This document shows, one piece after another, positions 58,850 to 64,000 of a DNA stretch of 64,000 bases (position 1 is its first letter; each line of letters starts with the position of its first letter). Under the pieces are notes generated by a model that had not been told where the DNA came from, ran no database searches, and saw only the letters and a list, made by a program, of their open reading frames with translations. Source of the DNA: Solea solea (Eukaryota; Chordata; Actinopteri; Pleuronectiformes; Soleidae); the NCBI RefSeq assembly GCF_958295425.1, contig NC_081147.1:4175290-4239289 (forward strand). The letters run 5' to 3'. The translations under genes were made by a program, and so were the position numbers.

Positions 58850-59359
58850 TCAATGTATGTGGGAGAAACTGGTTGAGACCTGAGAGACCGTAAGAAAGTC
58901 CCTGATGTTGTTGTGACCAATAACTAGGTCAGAGCAGCCTTTAGTATGAGGCTCATGGTGTTCTCTGATAAGCAGGACCTGCTTGTGAATACCTTGGTGC
59001 CAGATCCCACTGGGCAGGGTGGAGCTCCTGCGGAGTCCATGGCACGTGAAGCTTAATGTTTTGAGTTCATCAGTGAACATTATGTTCCAATTATGGCCCC
59101 GTGGATGCACTGAAAATGACGGTGCGAGGCTGGATCCTCTGCTTTTGGCGCTGCTTTTGGTTGCATCAATGACAACAAGGAGTATGTATGACAGAGATAA
59201 ATATTGGGACATGATTGCAGAGAGGTGGAATCTGTAGGGTGGCAGAGCTGTAATTAAAGATGGAGGACATGCGAGAGAGAGCAGTTGAACGATGGTACAC
59301 AGATAAAGAATGAATGGGTGCAACAGTGAGCATACGCTTTTTGAATCATTTAACAGCAA
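58850..59359 (-). other. Orphan 169-codon open frame, identity unknown
   Basis: The minus-strand frame is open for 169 codons, second in length only to the LINE relic. Part of the opposite strand is also open (59019-59237 plus). The sequence between 58870 and 59180 is GC-richer than its flanks. Readable stretches include RGHNWNIMFTDELKTLSF and GCSDLVIGHNNIRDFL, which I cannot assign. Hydrophobic residues cluster in the first 70 codons. It may be a fragment of an unrecognised retrosequence, a conserved non-coding segment that happens to be open, or chance. Confidence 0.15.
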
Positions 59360-60929
59360 ATACTGTATATTCTCAGCACGTCTCCCATTTGACTTGACTT
59401 GACAGTAATGTGAGAGCCGCAGATAAGGAGGGCGATGTAAAGAAGACTGATTACGAGTTGAAGGGGGACTTGCACAGGGGACATTTTAATCTTAGACCAA
59501 AACTAACAGTTCAAGTTCAAGCTTCATTGCTTTGCGTCTCCAACTTAATAGCTGAGAACCTTCTGGTGTTGCTTTAAAAGCTGAGTAATGGTCAATTATT
59601 TTTGAATAATAATGACAAATGGTCAACTCATATAGGTTTTTCCATGGGCAAGCTTTAGAAATCAGTGCAACCAATGGCCAGTGCATGCTGCTGATTGGCA
59701 TTAGAACAGTAAATGACAATTCTTTTCAGAATGAATTGATTAATTTTTGGATTAATCAAGTAATCATTGGGTCCATAAAATGTAAGAAAATGTTGGTTTT
59801 AATATTTTTTTTTGTTATATGGGGCAAAGAACCCAGAACCCAGAAGATTAGTTAAATTAAACAGTTATAAAATTAGATAACAAACAATTTAGTAATCAAT
59901 TAATCATCAGTTAAAAGTTGCCATCCTCGTATATAATATTAGTCATAAAAAAATGTATTCAACAGCATTGATCTGTCCCTCTGATTGTGTGCAGGGCATA
60001 TGTGAGTGTGTGTGTCTGAGTTATCAAGTTCCTTAAGTTGCATAATATTTGCCCGATTAATTTAAAGAATAATTCTGACCAATCTAGATGATTGAAAACT
60101 TGCTTAACAACCGATTCATCTGTTGTCCTCCAATAACATTAGTTTGTAGTGTAACTTTTACTCTGCAATAAAGGGTTTTGTTTTTACTTTTACTTTAAGT
60201 CTGCTTGTTTGTGACAATGTTTTACTAATTGTCATGACTAGTGATGGGCCTTTTTTCGAAAAAACAGGTCATAGTAAGAAACATGACCGTGGCAAAATGG
60301 TGAGTTGCACTGAGCTCCAGCAAGCTTTTCTCCTGTTAATTATCCTGGAATTCAGTATTTTGTTTTCCTTCAGTCTTCGTCCTTTGGTATAACATTATCC
60401 ACAGAGAACTGGTGTTGCTGTTGCCTAGCAATGGTGTTCCCACAGATTTACCAGTTGAAGGCCAAGCATGTGGTCTTAAGTCCTGTCTTCCATCAACAGG
60501 TCAGTAGAAATGTACTATTACAGCTGAGGATAAAATGAAAATGTTATTCAATACTGCTTCAGAACATCGTAACCTTGTGTTTTCACATTTGAGTTTGTTC
60601 CCACACTCCTCACACATCGAAAAAACTACATTTGTGACAGTCTCACATAGTGTTTGTTTACAGTTTACAAGCTTCTTCTTTCCAGTGTAAATATGTTAAT
60701 TACTACATAACCGCTCCTCTACAAGACTGTAGAACTATGTGATTGTCTAGCTGGTCAAGCAAGTGTTCTTGAGCAATCTCCTCACCCTCTCATCCCTCAC
60801 ACATCAATTTTAACCCCTCCTGTGATGCATGGACGTATATGAATCCAACTTAAGCCCAACTCCATCACATCAAACTTACAAATGTGTCAAAAGCACCAGA
60901 GATTTAGGAAACTGAAACTGAAAAAGTGG
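59360..60929. other. Anonymous DNA
   Basis: A possible transposon terminus (GTGATGGGCCTTTTTTCG plus AAAAAAC, about 60241-60266) partly matches the end at 6546. Nothing else was recognised. Confidence 0.4.
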
Positions 60930-61086
60930 CTTCATTGATAACAATTGTACAGGCCAGTATATTCACAGAATACTTTTTCATTTGCGGGTCATAAACTGCG
61001 TTAATGTTTTGGTTTGGTCTGTTGCGCCACCGACCACCACCCACCCAATAACTCAGCTCATAGCACTCCAACACACAGGATGCCAG
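60930..61086 (+). repeat. Dispersed repeat E, copy 2
   Basis: TGATAACAATTGTACAGGCC, then CATAAACTGCGTTAATG, CCCACCCAATAACTCAGCTC and CAACACACAGGATGCC match 33541-33682 in order. Confidence 0.6.
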
Positions 61087-62190
61087 CAGTCTGTGCAAAG
61101 AGCAGCTAGCTGCCAAGTGTTGGAGATACTGGACAGGGTTCCCACACACTTTTACCTACTTTTCCAAAATATTTTATGCAACTTCCATGACGCAACATGG
61201 TTTCCAGCCTGACTATTTCAGGTAAGCTGTCATCCAAAGATGTTCTACAGTCTGTGTCTGCAGAACTCACCAATAATATTTAGCGGTAAACTGCAGAATA
61301 CAGTGGAGATGGATGATGCTGACGTCTTCTTCATTTTAGGCTGAATCCCTCAGGGCCAACAACTAAAACAGCTATCAAAAAACAATGTAAATATGTCCCA
61401 TGCATGTCCGAAATTTTAATTGCCAACATCACCATAAAAAGTCAAAGTTGTCCCCTTAATGACAAATTACATTTTAGTCTGGACCATACTCGCCTAAAAA
61501 GCCTCTGTACCCCTCTCAAGAAAAACAGATCACTAACGTAATTTTTCGCAGGAGCAACAGACTGACGTTGTGTATCGCTTCCGATGCCACAACAGAGACG
61601 GTACGTGAAGGATACGTATGAAGTATAATCCTGGAGTAAACTACACTTTGTTTGTCTTTTCTTTTTTTTTTTTCAGATATAGTTTACATTTCTAATGTTT
61701 TGAAAAAAACAAACAATGTAATAATTTGTATAAAATGCTATAACATAGGCTACTGCATCATTGACTTGTAAACAAATGCATATGTTACCACGACATATCA
61801 TTTGCAGTATGACAGTTGCAAGAAAAAATACAATTTACCAACTGTGGGGGAACCAGAAAAAAAAAATCCCTTAAGCAAATCACTGGCAACAGCTTTTGTT
61901 GCAGTTGGCATTTGTACCATTGCAGTGCTTTGTTTGTAGGCATGTCTATTTCCTGGATGCAGTACGTCCCAGTGTAAACTTGATTCTGAACCAGAAGAAA
62001 TTATCATTAAAAAAATCCTGAAGGAAACATTTGCTTTGGCCTGCACAAGGTGTCTGGTGTAAGTGTGGCTCTGTGTGAACAGGTTCACTGTCTTTGTTTA
62101 TTTGTATGTGTGTGTGCACCATCAGGAACCCCAGCAATCTGCCATCTGCCCCCATTCTGTCACCCCACAGCAGTGAAATGCACGCTTGTG
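61087..62190. other. Anonymous DNA
   Basis: Nothing was recognised. A T-run lies at about 61660-61674. Confidence 0.4.
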
Positions 62191-62214
62191 CACACACACA
62201 CACACACACACACA
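62191..62214. repeat. CA microsatellite
   Basis: Twelve CA units. Confidence 0.9.
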
Positions 62215-62875
62215 GTGCTCCTTAGTCTGTCACCTCGTTAATGTGCAATTTGTTATTGAGTGTCAGTCACTGACTATGTTACATTTTCATTTTGAATATT
62301 TTTACTGAACGTCATTAACCACCAAAGGCTGAGTGCACATGGAAGAAGGGAAGGCAACTAAAAAAAGCAAGCTCCCTTCAGGATATGACACATTCATGTC
62401 CTTGAGGAGATAAAAGTCAACGTTCCAAGCGCAGCATCACAATGATATTTAGGTCTGAGAACAGAGTCTTTGTGAAAGGCATTTGGACTTCTCTCGCTGC
62501 TTGTTACAGTAATGTGAGGAACGAAATTAACTGCTCTCTCAAAATATAATGAACAAATAGTGTCATTGTTTGTGCACAATCTGAGAGTACACTGTATTTT
62601 TTTTTTTTTTTTTTTAAATGTCAACAAGCAACAGGCTTCACAGTTTTCAACAGTTTCAAGTTTATTTTGAACATTTTATAAACTTTTTTGGTCAAAACGA
62701 TTTAATGTTTTTAACAGCCCTTGGTGGGTTTTGTCTTCAGTAAAATAAACTTTAAATTAACATTGACAGCCAGTTTTATGTGACTTTCCCTTCCCCTTTT
62801 TGAGTGAGTAAGTAAGCTAAGAGTATTATTGCTTCAATCTTTCGTCAACCTTTTCTAATTTTCAAAATTAAAAAG
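62215..62875. other. Anonymous DNA with a poly-T run
   Basis: About 19 thymines lie at 62597-62616. Nothing else was recognised. Confidence 0.4.
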
Positions 62876-63748
62876 GACAAGACCAGGGCTGGACTGGCGC
62901 AAACAATCAGCCCTGACATTGTTTGCCAAGGCAGCCCACCGTCACTGGTGAGACAGTAATAGTTGGACAGTAATATGTACTTGCAGTTTGGGGATTTGAC
63001 TATATGCACATAGGGATCAGATCATTTCAAAAGTTTTTGATGAGGGCATACAGTTTGGCAAAATAATGTCACAGCCAAATGATAAAGCGTGTCCCCCATG
63101 TCCCCACAACATAAGGAATACCAGGCACACACACAGCTTGCCTCCATCCCTGAGTGTCCCTGTCAATTTGCGAACATTACTCCTTACCACCACGTCGTCA
63201 ACTCCGCTCTCCTCCATCTTATCCTCACTCTGTCCCTCCTTGACCCGTCATGGTCTCCCTGTCCCTCTTCTTCCTCCCTGTCATGTTCTTGCTCTCTATG
63301 TTCTGCTTTCTACGGCCAGCCACCTTCACTCCTCCTTCCTCCTGATGTTGCTGTAGCTAACATGTCTGTTATTTTGGAGCACTTTCGGGCATCCACCTGT
63401 AAAGCATCCGTTTGTTTGGGCCGCATTTTCTCTGCACCTCCCCTGTGCTTCGAATTTATCACATTTTTACTGATTTATTTTCTTTTTACAAGCACGATCC
63501 CTATGTCTGTTCCAAACTATGAGTAATTGAGATATTGAAATATGAGATTGGGCCAGCCCAATGTCAGGAAGTAAACAAATGATGCGCTGTCTGTGCCTTA
63601 TGTGTTGGCCCACCCCTGGCTGACGGTAATAGATATGATTGGGTCGGCCCAGTGTCAGGATAGTAAATGAACCAATGGGCTGGTTTTTGGGCTGTATAGT
63701 CCACCACAAAAATGCCCAGTATGCCAGATTACCAGTCCTGGACAAGAC
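62876..63748. mobile_element. hAT-like element with exact 8-bp target duplication
   Basis: The element spans 62884-63740 (857 bp) between two copies of GACAAGAC (62876-62883 and 63741-63748). The left end is CAGGGCTGGACTGG and the right end read inward is CAGGACTGGTAATCTGG; the CAGG start and 8-bp duplication are hAT hallmarks. Subterminal GGGCC/GGCCC and TGTCAGG words repeat near the right end (63549, 63608, 63644). The middle (63130-63350) is pyrimidine-rich. Frames of 92-145 codons inside show no transposase residues, so it is non-autonomous. Confidence 0.85.
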
Positions 63749-64000
63749 AAAAGCCTCCTAACCATCCGTTATGTATTTAACATCAGGCAATTTAGGCTCC
63801 AACAACATAAATAAGCTCCTATTTCTTAAGTCCTTTCCTGTGATATATCATACATGTGTGCCAGGATACTCACAAATGTTAATTCAGCAGTTGCTGCATA
63901 CTGCGGAGGCTGGCGCACACATAAAACAGTGTTTCCTGCACAAATGTGTCCTTTTGTTCATCTTAAAATCTGCCTCCTAATTCCCAGTGTGGTGCAGTTT
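63749..64000. other. Anonymous DNA at window end
   Basis: A 69-codon frame has no motif. Confidence 0.4.

Noticed and set aside
58850..59359. Reading the orphan frame as a Tc1 transposase because of NWNIMFTDEL
   Set aside because: The W..V.FTDES-like phrase is suggestive, but the residues that should follow in Tc1 transposases are not present.
63089..63526. 145-codon plus-strand open frame
   Set aside because: It lies inside a non-autonomous hAT-like element and translates a pyrimidine-rich stretch; no transposase residues are visible.

Overview
The window looks like gene-poor nuclear DNA from a teleost fish, either intergenic or a very large intron. It is AT-rich, carries many CA/GT, TA and ATT microsatellites, and is full of degenerate transposable elements of types common in ray-finned fish: L2-type and Rex1/CR1-like LINE fragments, tRNA-derived SINEs, hAT-like and PIF/Harbinger-like non-autonomous DNA transposons, and one solo LTR. 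I find no intact protein-coding gene, no rRNA or tRNA gene, and nothing prokaryotic. The longest open frame (211 codons, minus strand, 11288-11923) is a dead LINE fragment. Family assignments rest on sequence patterns I recognise plus terminal repeats and target-site duplications visible here; none was checked by a search.

Layout. 1-11 kb: mostly anonymous DNA with one hAT-like element that has visible target-site duplications (3740-4589), a 20-bp-arm hairpin (5260-5310), a microsatellite cluster (5.6-6.1 kb) and fragments of a recurring 1.1-kb DNA element (called family A here). 11-14 kb: a hairpin-forming ATT/AAT microsatellite fused to the tail of an L2 LINE, then a tRNA-derived SINE. 15.7-20 kb: a cluster of small DNA transposons, including two with terminal inverted repeats that enclose internal tandem arrays (17544-17956 and 18973-19548). 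21.66-22.1 kb: a solo LTR with a 5-bp target duplication. 26-29 kb: the most complete family A copy, a local duplication and hAT-like ends. 30-38 kb: a second SINE, a frameshifted hAT transposase relic (about 31.7-32.16 kb), a second SINE family and a LINE reverse-transcriptase relic (37.1-37.6 kb). 38.84-39.48 kb: a CpG-rich PIF/Harbinger-type element with a TAA target duplication and what may be the first codons of a MADF-type protein. 40.97-41.7 kb: a second L2 relic. 47-54 kb: SINEs, a LINE 3' end and a hAT-type end. 55-64 kb: a possible but unproven small exon, a 650-bp element, an orphan 169-codon open frame, and a hAT-like element with an exact 8-bp target duplication (62876-63748).

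No functional gene network can be described: the recognisable coding pieces are fragments of mobile elements. The window is best read as a record of repeated insertion, truncation and nesting. No convincing new biological system was found. The most unusual structures are the two transposons with internal tandem arrays, the self-complementary triplet repeat, and the CpG-rich Harbinger-type element.
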